This document shows, piece by piece, positions 8,541 through 18,500 of a stretch of 64,000 nucleotides of DNA. Where the stretch lies: NCBI GenBank assembly GCA_964464895.1, contig CAYXGY010000010.1, positions 13,924 to 77,923 of the forward strand, given 5' to 3'. Made by a program: the position numbers and the translations under genes. Position 1 is the stretch's first letter, and every line of letters begins with the position of its first letter. This stretch comes from Helicobacter_D sp964464895. Its GTDB lineage: Bacteria; Campylobacterota; Campylobacteria; Campylobacterales; Helicobacteraceae. Under the pieces are notes generated by a model. It was not told the origin of the DNA. It searched no databases and worked only from the letters and a program-made list of their open reading frames with translations.

Positions 8541-11507
8541 TATTATCCTCTTCCTTTTTCAAAAACACTTGGAATTTCTCAAAGAAAGCCTTGAGTTTGG
8601 CAATCGCCCCCTGTCTTTTAAGATGATTGTCTTTAACAAAAATATTTGTCTTGGGCAAAAGGCTTTGAATCTTCGCTCCTTTGTCTTGGAAAAAGTTAAT
8701 CTCAAAGGCTTCTTGCAGGTATTCTTTGGTCTTGTCGCTATGGAGATTTTCTTGCTTGATGATAGAATCTAGCTCTTTTTGTGATTTTTCTTTGATGTAG
8801 GCTGCGAAAGAGGTTTTAAAATCTATATTTTTATTATTGTCCATTGTGTTTAAAAATTCCTCTATCAGCTCCTTTTTGTCCCTTAAGCTCGGGCTGCTTT
8901 GCATAGATTTTAAAATATGTTCTTTGGTTTTAGGTTGGTAGGTTTCTAGCAAAAAGAGTATGTAATCTACATTAATGTCGTTTTGTTTGATAAGCTCAAT
9001 CTCAAAGCTCAAATCTTCTACTATGCTTTCTTTCTCCTGCGCTTGTTTGAAGTATTCATAAAGCTCTAAATGATGGCTTTGGTAGTCTTGCTTTGCCCTC
9101 TGTGGTAGCGGGTTTTTAAACTCTTTGCTATCAAATTCATCAAAGACATTCAAGAGGTTTTCAAGCTTTAAAATCTCACTGAAGAGTTTGACAAAGTCTT
9201 TTTGCTCCTCTTGGGTTAAATGGGTGATACTTTCAAGCTTAAAATGCTTTTGGAGTTCCTCGCACTTTTGGCAATAGTCTTCAAAATACACTTCAAATTT
9301 GTCAAGCAAAGCGATACGATGGGCTTTTTCATCGCCAAACATTGCAAGGCTCTCATTGGTGTCTTTTTCCAAATCCCTAAAGCAAATGATATTGCCATAG
9401 ACTTTTTGTTCGTTTAGGATTCTGTTTGTGCGCGAAAAGGCTTGAAGCAAGGAATGGTATTTGAGGTTTTTATCCACATAAAGCGTATTTAGGGTTTTAG
9501 AATCAAAGCCGGTTAAAAACATATTCACCACAATCAGCAAATCAAGTTCTTTGTTTTTGGTCTTTTGTGAAATGTCTTTGTAATACTCCTCAAATCGCTC
9601 TAGGCTAAAATTGCTTTTAAAATAGCGATTATAGTCTTGTATCGCTTCGCCTAAAAAGGCTTTGGCACTCAAGCTATCTTTGCAAGGCTCATCTAAATCT
9701 TCGTTTTGTTCATAGGAGTAAATCAATCCGATTTTCAAAGACTCTTTTTGTGGGGTGCTTTGGGCTTTGATTTGCCTTTGAAATTCTGCATAATATTTCT
9801 TTGCAAAATCCACGCTTGCAGTGGCAAAAATCGCATTAAAGCCTTGCATTCTTTGGTTTTGGATTGTGTAGGCGTTCTGCCTCTTGGTGTGGCGGTTAAA
9901 AGATTCTAAGATATAAGAAACGATTTGTTGGATTCTGCTCTCGTGAATGAGGGCTTCTTCTGTGTCAATTCTATGCACCTTTTTCTCTTCACTTTTTCCT
10001 TGCTCCTCTTGCCTCATTGTAGAATGGTAGCTCACTTTAAAGGGCAAGACATTTTTGTCATTAATCGCATTTAGAATCGTATAAGAATGCAGACAATCGC
10101 CAAAGGTGCTTTGCGTGGTTTTTAGCATTAGTTGGTTGTTTTCTGTGTCTGTGGTGTAGTTTTTGCCTGCATTTTCTGTAAAAATGGGCGTGCCTGTAAA
10201 TCCAAAGATATAGTATTTTTTGAATTTCTTAATAATGGCTTCGTGCATTGCGCCAAATTGGCTTCGGTGGCATTCGTCAAAGATAAAAACGATTTCTTCG
10301 TTAAAAACCTTAGAATTTTCGTATTTTTTGATGAAATTTGAAAGCTTTTGAATCGTGGTGATGAGGATTTTGCTCTCCGTGCTTTCAAGCTGCCTTTTAA
10401 GCTCTTTGGTATCCTTAGTCGCATTTGCGGCATCTTTTTCAAACCTGTCATATTCCTTTTGTGTTTGATAGTCTAAGTCTTTCCTATCTACGACAAAAAG
10501 CACTTTATAGATAAAATCCAATTGGGTCGCTAAAAGAGCGGTTTTAAAAGAAGTTAGAGTTTTGCCACTCCCTGTGCTATGCCAAATATAACCGCCACCT
10601 TGCGTGCTACCATAAAGCCTATGAGAATGGGCTATTTTAATCTTATCAATGATTTTTTCACTCGCACAGATTTGATAGGGGCGCATAATCAAAAGCTCTT
10701 CATTGGTATTAAAAACGCAATATTTTGTGAGGATATTTAAAAGCGTCCTTTGGGCTAAAAAGGTTTTGGTGAAATCCTCCAAGTCTTCAATTTTGTTGTT
10801 TTTACTATCGCTAAAGCTCATACAAAAGGCGTAATTATCATTAAGGCTAAATCGCGTTTGGAATTGCTGTAATATTTGCTATAAGTGCCATTGCTGATAA
10901 TAAAAATCTGCACAAATTCAAAGAGGGAATGAGGAGAGTTAAAGCTTTCCTCTTGGTAGCGGCGGATTTGATTAAAGGCTTCTTTGAGCTCTATGCCTCG
11001 TCTTTTAAGCTCTATATGCACCAAAGGCAAGCCATTGACGAGTATGGTTACATCATAGCGATTTTTTGCCTTGCCCTCGTCATTTCTAAGCTGTGAGATC
11101 ACTTGCAAATGATTCTTAAGAGGCTCTTTTCTGTTTAGCAAGAGGATATTTTTACGCTCTCCCTTGTCGTTACAAAAAGGCAAGCTTTCATTATCGGTTT
11201 GTAAAATCTTTGTTTTGTCTTGCACCCTTAATTTTTCATTTATGATATGCTCCTGATAGAATCCTTTCCATTCCGATTCGCTAAATTGTATATCATTGAG
11301 CTTCTCTAGCTGGGCTTTTAGGTTATCTTCAAGCTCTTTTATGTTTTTTAGGGTTAAACGCTCATAGCCTTGCGCTTCTAGCTCTTTGAGCAAGAATCTT
11401 TCTAAATCTTCTTCGCTTTGGTAGGGTTTGGATTCTTTGGGTGTGTAAGAGTATTGTGCGATGATAGTTGAATTGTCATTTTGCACTATTAAATCGTTTT
11501 TCACCAT
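8533..11507 (-). pseudogene. hsdR: Type I restriction endonuclease/translocase HsdR, frameshifted
   Basis: The restriction and translocation subunit, split in two frames. 11507-10818 carries the N-terminal nuclease domain (D-V-T-I-L-V-N-G-L-P-L-V-H-I-E-L-K, the D...ExK site). 10821-8533 carries the helicase motor with Walker A WHSTGSGKT, DECH box (F-I-F-D-E-C-H-R-S-Q), G-F-T-G-T-P and a C-terminal helical domain. The frame breaks after Y-Y-S-N-S-K. One extra A in the AAA run (TTT on + at 10857-10859) gives N-S-K-T-R-F-S-L-N-D-N-Y-A-F and rejoins the protein. The span is one base short of a multiple of three. As read, no full HsdR is made. Confidence 0.85.
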
Positions 11508-11606
11508 TGTTTCCTTTATATAGGCTTAAGCATTGTATCTTACGCTCAATAAAACTTCTATAAAATCATTTGATATATAATATCAAGGCTCATAAGTGAA
11601 ACCCCC

Positions 11607-11637
11607 TTGACTGATACTAGGTATCAGAGTATATAAT
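11607..11637 (+). promoter_or_regulatory. Promoter with 19-bp spacer and inverted repeat
   Basis: TTGACT (11607-11612) and TATAAT (11632-11637) are 19 bp apart. The perfect dyad TGATAC-TAG-GTATCA (11612-11626) lies in between. Over-long spacers with a dyad are the hallmark of MerR-type activation, but HxlR-type repression of an NmrA-like gene is equally possible. The same layout recurs at 14147-14177. Confidence 0.7.
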
Positions 11638-11657
11638 CATTCTTTTGACAAGGAGAC

Positions 11658-12368
11658 ATGATGAATCGCAAAACATTTCTAGGCTTGCTCGCCCTTGTGG
11701 GCGCGCTGTGGTTGGGTGCTCCGCTTTTGGCGCAAGAGCCCAAAAAAGACGCGACAACGGTGCTCATTATCGGCGCGAACGGGAGTGTCGCAAAAGAGGC
11801 GATTGCGATGTTTTTGCAAAAAACAGATGTGAATCTCAAGCTTTTCTTGCGCAACGCAAAGCGGCTAGAGCACCTCAAAAGCCCTCGCGTAGAGGTCGTT
11901 GAGGGCGATGCGACAGATAAAGTCGCGCTCACAAACGCGATGAAGGGCGTGAATGTCGTGTATGCAAATTTGTATGGCAAAAACACGCCGCAAATGGCTG
12001 CCGCAATTATCGAATCGATGCAGACGGCGGGGCTTAAGCGATTGGTTTGGATTACCTCTTTTGGCGTGTATAATGGGCAATATCAGGAGATTCCCGATTC
12101 CGAGCTCGCGCGCATTGCCAATTATATCGCGCCACATAGAGAAGAGGTGCGCGTCATCGAGGCATCGAATCTTGACTATACGCTTATCCGCGCGCAATGG
12201 TTTAGCAACGCCGATGAGATTGATTATGAGCTCACGCAAAAGGGCGCGCCGTTTAAGAATCCAAGCGCTAGAATCTCGCGCAAGAGTATCGCCGATTTGA
12301 TTGTGCGGCTCTGCACGACGCCAGATTTTGGGATTCGCCAGAGTTTGGGAATCAATAAACCTCAATAA
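11658..12368 (+). CDS. Exported NAD(P)-binding NmrA/SDR-like protein
   Basis: A 236-residue protein with a signal peptide (hydrophobic core LLALVGALWLG, cleavage near LAQ), then a Rossmann fold with V-L-I-I-G-A-N-G-S-V-A, a D-A-T region and I-T-S-F-G-V-Y. This is the atypical SDR/NmrA-like pattern of NAD(P)-binding reductases. A signal peptide on such a domain is uncommon. AAGGAGACATG gives the start. It is first in a three-gene operon with a cupin and an acetyltransferase, behind the 19-bp-spacer promoter. The DNA is visibly GC-richer than the R-M locus beside it, so horizontal origin is possible. Substrate unknown. Confidence 0.75.
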   Translation: MMNRKTFLGLLALVGALWLGAPLLAQEPKKDATTVLIIGANGSVAKEAIAMFLQKTDVNLKLFLRNAKRLEHLKSPRVEVVEGDATDKVALTNAMKGVNVVYANLYGKNTPQMAAAIIESMQTAGLKRLVWITSFGVYNGQYQEIPDSELARIANYIAPHREEVRVIEASNLDYTLIRAQWFSNADEIDYELTQKGAPFKNPSARISRKSIADLIVRLCTTPDFGIRQSLGINKPQ

Positions 12369-12385
12369 ATGCACAAGGAGAAAAA

Positions 12386-12898
12386 ATGCAAAAAATCGTT
12401 CGTTTGGCTTTAGTCGCCGCGCTAGGTTGCGCAAATCTTGGAATCGCAAAGGAGGCACACATGCAAAAACAAGAAGTGGTAAAAAGTGGAAGCTTGGGAG
12501 GCTTTAAGGGAGATTCTAAAATCTTTAGTGGCGAAGTGAATGTGAAAATGCTGTTTAAGAGCGATAGTTATCGTCCGTTTGGCGGCGCGTTGGTGCGCTT
12601 TGAAAAAGGCGCGCGCACCGCGTGGCACACGCACCCAGCGGGGCAAACGCTGCTCGTTACGCAAGGCAGCATTTACACGGGCACGCAGGACGGAATCACC
12701 CACATCGCCAAGCCGGGCGATGCCGTGCTCTGCCCGCCTGATGTGAAGCATTGGCATGGCGCGGGGCTTGATGAAATCGGGGAGCATATCGCCATTACGC
12801 ACGAAAAAGATGGCAAGAATGTTACATGGCTTGAGCTTTTAAGTGATGCGGAATACAAAACATATATTCAAGCGGCACAAAAACAAGCAAAGGAGTAA
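12386..12898 (+). CDS. Exported cupin-domain protein
   Basis: A 170-residue protein with a signal peptide (core LALVAALGCANLGIA). The body is a single-domain cupin. The metal site is visible as W-H-T-H-P-A-G-Q (His-x-His...), then P-G-D-A-V-L-C-P-P and H-W-H-G-A. It resembles small cupins linked to carboxymuconolactone-decarboxylase-like and mandelonitrile-lyase-like proteins. It starts 17 bp after the reductase gene and ends 3 bp before the acetyltransferase, so co-transcription is likely. The reaction is not predictable. Confidence 0.8.
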   Translation: MQKIVRLALVAALGCANLGIAKEAHMQKQEVVKSGSLGGFKGDSKIFSGEVNVKMLFKSDSYRPFGGALVRFEKGARTAWHTHPAGQTLLVTQGSIYTGTQDGITHIAKPGDAVLCPPDVKHWHGAGLDEIGEHIAITHEKDGKNVTWLELLSDAEYKTYIQAAQKQAKE

Positions 12899-12901
12899 AA
12901 A

Positions 12902-13513
12902 ATGGCGATACAATTTTCACCCCGCAGCACGCCGTCTCCAAGCACGAATCGCGATATTTTCACGCGCGATTTGGAGGGCGAGCTTGTCGATATGAACGAC
13001 CCTGAATGCGAGAAAATCTTAGCCGTGATTCGCAAGACCATTGCGCTAACAAGCAAGCTTAATTCTGGCTCGCATAGCCCTAAAAAGGTGCGCAAGATGT
13101 TTGGCAAAATCATCGGGCAAAAGCTCGATGAAGGTTCGTGGATAATCCCGCCCTTTTATGTTGATTTTGGGCGCAATATCCGCGTGGGCAAAAATTTCTT
13201 TATGAATCAAGCCTGCACTTTTATGGACAGAGGCGGAATCACGATTGGCGATGATGTGTTTATCGCGCCCAAAGTCTGCCTCACGACGATTAACCACGAT
13301 TTTAATCCCTATAATCGCCGCGCAACTTTTTGCAAGCCAATTGTGATTGGTAATCGCGTTTGGATTGGGATTAATGTAACGATATGCCCGGGCGTGAAAA
13401 TCGGCGATAATTCGGTGATTGCGGCGGGCAGTGTCGTAACCAAAGATGTCCCGCCCAATGTGATTGTTGGGGGCAACCCAGCGAGGGTGATTAAGGAATT
13501 AAAGTTCAGCTAA
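12902..13513 (+). CDS. Maltose/galactoside O-acetyltransferase-like protein
   Basis: A 203-residue left-handed beta-helix acyltransferase. Hexapeptide-type repeats are seen through residues 95-190, with F-M-N-Q-A-C-T-F-M-D, T-I-N-H-D-F-N-P (catalytic His) and the C-terminal S-V-I-A-A-G-S-V-V-T-K-D-V...G-G-N-P-A-R-V-I. That set matches the maltose/nodulation acetyltransferase group that transfers acetyl from acetyl-CoA to sugars. It is cytoplasmic and third gene of the operon with the exported reductase and cupin. The real acceptor cannot be told. Confidence 0.85.
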   Translation: MAIQFSPRSTPSPSTNRDIFTRDLEGELVDMNDPECEKILAVIRKTIALTSKLNSGSHSPKKVRKMFGKIIGQKLDEGSWIIPPFYVDFGRNIRVGKNFFMNQACTFMDRGGITIGDDVFIAPKVCLTTINHDFNPYNRRATFCKPIVIGNRVWIGINVTICPGVKIGDNSVIAAGSVVTKDVPPNVIVGGNPARVIKELKFS

Positions 13514-13610
13514 TGCTCATATTCTCATATGCCATTGTTGCATAAAGCTAGATTTTGGACATTTCTATATATAATCTCAATTATTTAGATTCTACATTGA
13601 GGATAATTAT

Positions 13611-14087
13611 ATGTCATTGGCGCAAGCAAAAGAACATCTGCAAAAATATGGGCTAGAGCATAGAATTATGGAATTTTCTACTTCTTCTGCCACGGTAAAA
13701 GAGGCGGCAGAGACAATCCATTGCAAAGAAGAACAAATTGTAAAAACTTTGTCATTGATTGTAGAAAATAAACCAATTCTCATTGCCATAGCAGGAGATT
13801 CTAAAATCAACAATAGCAAATTCAAAGCAGAATTTCATACGAAAGCAAAGATGATTCCCTTTGATGAAGTGGAAGCACAGATAGGTCATAAAGTGGGTGG
13901 AGTTTGTCCTTTTGGAGTAAAAGACAATGTGGAGATATATTTAGACAACTCTTTAAAAAAACTCAAGACGCTCTACCCTGCGTGTGGAAGTGCCAACAGC
14001 GCAGTTCAACTCACTTTGGACGAATTAGAAAAAACATCTTGTTATAAAAAATGGATAGATGTGTGCAGTGAGATTTCCCAAAACTAA
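13611..14087 (+). CDS. YbaK/EbsC-type aminoacyl-tRNA deacylase
   Basis: A 158-residue protein of the YbaK/ProX editing family, which hydrolyses misacylated tRNA such as Cys-tRNA(Pro). Visible family features are the E-E-Q-I-V-K-T-L segment with the conserved Lys, H-K-V-G-G-V-C-P-F-G and the late C-G-S-A-N-S-A-V-Q-L-T region. It has its own promoter, TATAAT just upstream near 13567-13572, and is AT-richer than the preceding operon. The exact tRNA target within the family is not decided by sequence alone. Confidence 0.85.
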   Translation: MSLAQAKEHLQKYGLEHRIMEFSTSSATVKEAAETIHCKEEQIVKTLSLIVENKPILIAIAGDSKINNSKFKAEFHTKAKMIPFDEVEAQIGHKVGGVCPFGVKDNVEIYLDNSLKKLKTLYPACGSANSAVQLTLDELEKTSCYKKWIDVCSEISQN

Positions 14088-14146
14088 TTGCAAGAAATCT
14101 GAAGTTTCTTATGTGGCTAAAAATGCTTGAATAATTCCTTTCTCTC

Positions 14147-14177
14147 TTGACTTACACTAAGTGTTATACTCTATAAT
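14147..14177 (+). promoter_or_regulatory. Second promoter with 19-bp spacer and inverted repeat
   Basis: TTGACT (14147-14152) and TATAAT (14172-14177) are 19 bp apart, with the dyad ACACT-A-AGTGT (14154-14164) in the same position as at 11612-11626. Both fit A-Y-A-C-T-A-R-G-T-R-T. One shared regulator is a reasonable inference; no such regulator gene is in the window. Confidence 0.7.
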
Positions 14178-14209
14178 TCCATAGAAATTTGGATTTAAAA
14201 AGGGCAAAA

Positions 14210-15484
14210 ATGCAGGCATTTATTTACAAAATTTTAAGCCTCAAAGAGGGCGAACTCAAGCTCCTAGCACTTTCATGCGGCTTTATCTTTGTGCTCTTTA
14301 GCTCGTATGCAATCCTTCGCCCCATGCGCGACGCCTTGGGGCTAGAGGGCGGCAAAGACGAGCTCAAATGGCTTTTCTTGGCAACCTTTATCGTCTGCGT
14401 CTTTTCCTCTTTGTTATTAATGTGGCTAAGCGGCAAAATCAAGCGGCGATTCTATACGGATTGCGTCTTTGTCTTTTTCGCGCTCAATCTGTTGATTTTC
14501 TATGTTTTAATGCAATCTTTTGAACCCCACACGCAAAATTTTATCTGGCTTTCGCGTGTTTTCTATGTTTGGATTAGCGTCTTCAATTTGTTTGCTTTTT
14601 CGAGTGCGTGGAGCTTGCTCGCCGATATTTTTAGTAAAGAAGCAAGCAGCCGACTTTTTGGAATCATCTCTGCGGGCGCAAGCTTGGGTAGTATTGCGGG
14701 GGCTGGAAGCGTGAGCTTTTTGGTCGCCAATCTTGGTATGGCAAACCTCGTCTTTCTCTCTATTGCCCTGCTCATTATTGGAATCTTGCTCAAAAATGCG
14801 ATTCTCAAAGAGTTGCGACACTTTGAAAATGCAGAATATCTAAGCCGCTTTGATAAAACGATTGGTTCAAAGAATCCCTTTGCTGGATTTAAACTCATTA
14901 TTGCCTCCAAAACTCTTTTAGCCCTCTGTGCATTTATCTTGTTGCTCACATCTGTTTCGACATTTCTCTATATGGAACAAGCGCGAATCGTGCGCGAACT
15001 CTTTCCCACACGTGAGGCAAGAACCGCCGCTTTTGCCAATATTGACTTTGTCGTGCAACTTAGCGCGCTTCTGATTCAAATTTTCCTCACGGCAAAGATT
15101 GTGCGCTTCTTTGGAATCACAGCTCTTTTAAGCACACTTGGCTTTGTCATCACACTTGGTTTTATCGTTCTTAGCTTCACGCACCCCGCCTTTTTGCCTC
15201 TGGCAATCGTAATGAGCATTCGGCGCATTGGTGAATATGCGCTCGTAAAACCCGGACGCGAAATGCTGTTTGTACCACTTAGCTCGGATTCTAAATATAA
15301 AGTCAAAAATTTCTTCGACACGGTCGTCTATCGCGGAGGAGACGCGCTCTCGGCGCAGGTTGAAAGCGTGCTTGCGGGCATTGGGATTCTCTGTGTGTTG
15401 CTCGTGGGCGCGGCAATCTCATTTGTTTGGGGGCTTTTGGGTGTCTTCTTGGGGAGGAACTATGCGGAAAAGTTAGAAAAATAA
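14210..15484 (+). CDS. NTP/NDP exchange (TlcC-like) or MFS-type membrane transporter
   Basis: A roughly 424-residue protein with about 12 hydrophobic helices. The start of the first helix pair (Y-A-I-L-R-P-M-R-D-A-L-G) and the S-R-L-F-G-I-I-S-A-G-A-S-L-G segment match the Npt1/TlcC-like family of predicted nucleotide-type exchangers in free-living bacteria, where the substrate is often unknown. I choose ATG 14210, with AAAGGG upstream. A TTG at 14189 would lie almost on the transcription start predicted from TATAAT 14172. The RND pump follows after 58 bp, so both may belong to one regulated unit. Confidence 0.75.
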   Translation: MQAFIYKILSLKEGELKLLALSCGFIFVLFSSYAILRPMRDALGLEGGKDELKWLFLATFIVCVFSSLLLMWLSGKIKRRFYTDCVFVFFALNLLIFYVLMQSFEPHTQNFIWLSRVFYVWISVFNLFAFSSAWSLLADIFSKEASSRLFGIISAGASLGSIAGAGSVSFLVANLGMANLVFLSIALLIIGILLKNAILKELRHFENAEYLSRFDKTIGSKNPFAGFKLIIASKTLLALCAFILLLTSVSTFLYMEQARIVRELFPTREARTAAFANIDFVVQLSALLIQIFLTAKIVRFFGITALLSTLGFVITLGFIVLSFTHPAFLPLAIVMSIRRIGEYALVKPGREMLFVPLSSDSKYKVKNFFDTVVYRGGDALSAQVESVLAGIGILCVLLVGAAISFVWGLLGVFLGRNYAEKLEK

Positions 15485-15542
15485 TTCACATTCATCTCAT
15501 ACTTTTTTGCTACAATAGTGCAATAAAAACGCAAGGAAAGCG

Positions 15543-18500
15543 ATGTTTTCAAGATTCTTTATCAATCGCCCCGCATTCTCGGCTGTGGTTTCTATCATTA
15601 TCGTGATTGCAGGGCTTTTATGTCTTTTTAATCTCCCCGTTGAGCAATATCCAAAACTTGTTCCAACACAAATTGTCGTGAATGCAAACTATCCGGGAGC
15701 AAGTGCCGAAACTATCTCGACCAATGTCGCAAGTATCTTAGAAAATAGCATTAATGGCGTGGAGGGAATGATTTATATCCGCACCTCGACCACTTCAAGT
15801 GGCACGATGAATCTTAGCGTTTTTTTTAATAGCGATGCCGACCCCGATATGGCTGTTGTGAATGTTAATAACCGCGTGCAAGCCGTTCTTAGCCAACTTC
15901 CTAGTGAGGTTCAAAGGCTCGGCGTAACGGTGCGCAAAAACTCCACAGCAGTCGTGGGGCTCTATCATCTCTATTCGGAGAATCCTAATTTTTCACAGCT
16001 CTATTTGGCAAATTATGCAATCTTAAATATTATCGATGAACTTAAAAGGATTCAAGGAATCGGCGATGTGGATTTATGGGGACGCTCGGACTATGCTATG
16101 CGGATATGGCTGCTTCCCGATAAACTCGCACTATTTAGTCTCACACCCCTAGAGATTATTGACAAAATTGTAGAACAAAATGCACAATTTGCACCCGGAA
16201 AACTTGGCGCAGAACCCATTGCGCAAAGCGAATTTGCCTATACAATCGTTACGCAAGGATTATTTTCAACCCCCGAAGAATTTGAGAATATCATCATTAG
16301 GGCAAATGCCGATGGTTCTATGTTGCGACTTAAAGATATTGCACGCGTAGAACTTGGCGCGCAAGAATATCTAACCTCATATTTTTACAATTCCACACCC
16401 TCCGTGCCATTGCGAATCACTCTACAACCCGGTGCAAATATCCTCGATGTGGCAAACAATGTCCAAGCAACGATGGAGCGATTATCGCAAAAATTTCCCG
16501 AAGGAATCAAATATTCCAACCCATTTCGCCCCACAGAATTTATTGTAGAATCCATAAAAGAGGTGATGAAAACATTTGTAGAAGCCATCGTTCTTGTTGT
16601 ACTGATTATCTATGTTTTTCTAGGAAATTGGCGCGCAACGATTATCCCTTGTATTGCGATTCCCGTATCACTCATTGGCACTTTTATTGGGCTCTATCTC
16701 TTTGGTTTCACGATTAATTTGCTCACGCTTTTTGGGCTGATTCTCGCGATTGGAATCGTGGTTGATGACGCGATTATTGTGATTGAAAATGTCGAACGCA
16801 TTATGCACCAAGAACATCTAAGTGCCAAAGAAGCCACGATTCAATCTATGCGCGAAATCACCGCCCCCGTGATTGCCATTGTTTTAGTTCTAAGTGCCGT
16901 ATTTATTCCCGTTGCTTTTATGGGAGGATTTAGTGGAGAGATTTACCGCCAATTTGCGATTACAATTGTGATTTCTGTCGTGATTTCCGGCTGTGTTGCG
17001 CTCACTCTCACGCCGAGCTTATGCGCAATCTATCTAAAACCAACAGAGACAAAACCTTTTTATCTCATCGCCAAGTTTGATGCGCTTTTTGAAAAACTCA
17101 CTTTCAAATTTTCCCAACAAGTCGCAAAGGTTCTTAAAAGAGGCTTGCTCTTTGTGTGTCTTTTAGCTGCTATGCTCTTTGCAACATACGCACTCTTCCA
17201 AAAGACGCCGCGCTCACTTGTCCCTGCGGAGGATATGGGAATCGTTAATATTCACACAATTCTACCCGAAGCCGCATCGCTTTCACGTACGACACAGGTA
17301 CAAAAAGACTTGATTGCCACATTAGAAAATAACCCGCTGATTGCCGAGATGACAACAATTGCTGGATTTAGCTTTCTTTCGCAAGGATTTAAAAGCAATG
17401 GTGGCGTAGGATTCTATCGCCTCATTGATTGGAGCGAACGCAAAGATAAAGACAAAAGCGATAAGGCATTCATTCAAAATATCACCAAAGAATTGCAAAA
17501 CTATCCTGACGCGCGATTTATAGCCAACCAAGCACCAACAATTATTGGGCTCGATTCGAGCGGCGTAAATGTTTATATCCAAAGCAAGGAGGGCGGGAGT
17601 TTGGAGGATCTCAAAAAATACACCGATTTAATGGTGCAAGAAGCATTAAAACGCAAAGAGATTCGCAACGCTTTCACGAGTCTATCGGTGAACACTCCCC
17701 AAGTCTCCGTCTATTTGGATAGAGAAAAAGCGGCGACACTCAATGTCAATATTTATAATGTGTTTCGGACAATGCAGGTAACTTTTGGGAATTATTATAT
17801 CAATAATTTTGAGCTATTTAATCGCACTTTTCGCGTGATTGCGCAAAGCGAACAAGACTATCGCCAAAACCCCGAAAATTTAAAAGACGTCTTTGTCAAA
17901 TCGCAAGACGGCAACTTTATCCCCCTAAGCTCTCTTTTGCGATTCCAATATATTATTGGCGCAGAAATTGTCAATCGTTTTAACCTTTTTCCTGCCGCAC
18001 AAATCATCGGCTATCCAAACGAGGGCTATTCGAGTGGCGACACAATCGCAGCGATTGAAGAAATCGCGGCAGAGATTCTACCACAAGGCTATGACATCGC
18101 CTATTTTGGCTCGACTTATCAAGAAAAGGTCAGCCAAAGCAGCGGCGCAACGGCTTTTGTTTTTGGGCTTGTTTTTGTCTTCTTGATTCTCGTTGCACAA
18201 TATGAACGCTGGCTCATGCCTTTGTGTGTACTTAGTGCCGTTCCCTTTGCTCTTTTTGGGGCAATCTTGGCAACCTTTTTGCGAGGATTAGAAAACGATA
18301 TTTACTTCCAAGTCGGACTACTTGTCCTCATTGCACTTGCAGCAAAAAATGCGATTTTGATTGTTGAATTTGCAATGCAACTTAGAGAAAAAGGGGATAA
18401 AAGCATTATCGAATCTGCCATTGGTGCGGCAAAATTGCGATTCCGACCAATTGTCATGACATCGCTCGCATTTAGTATGGGTGTTTTACCGCTCGCAATC

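Noticed and set aside
11865..12458. A 197-residue reverse frame opposite the exported reductase
   Set aside because: Arg-rich shadow of a GC-richer gene. The forward frame has a clear signal peptide and Rossmann motif.
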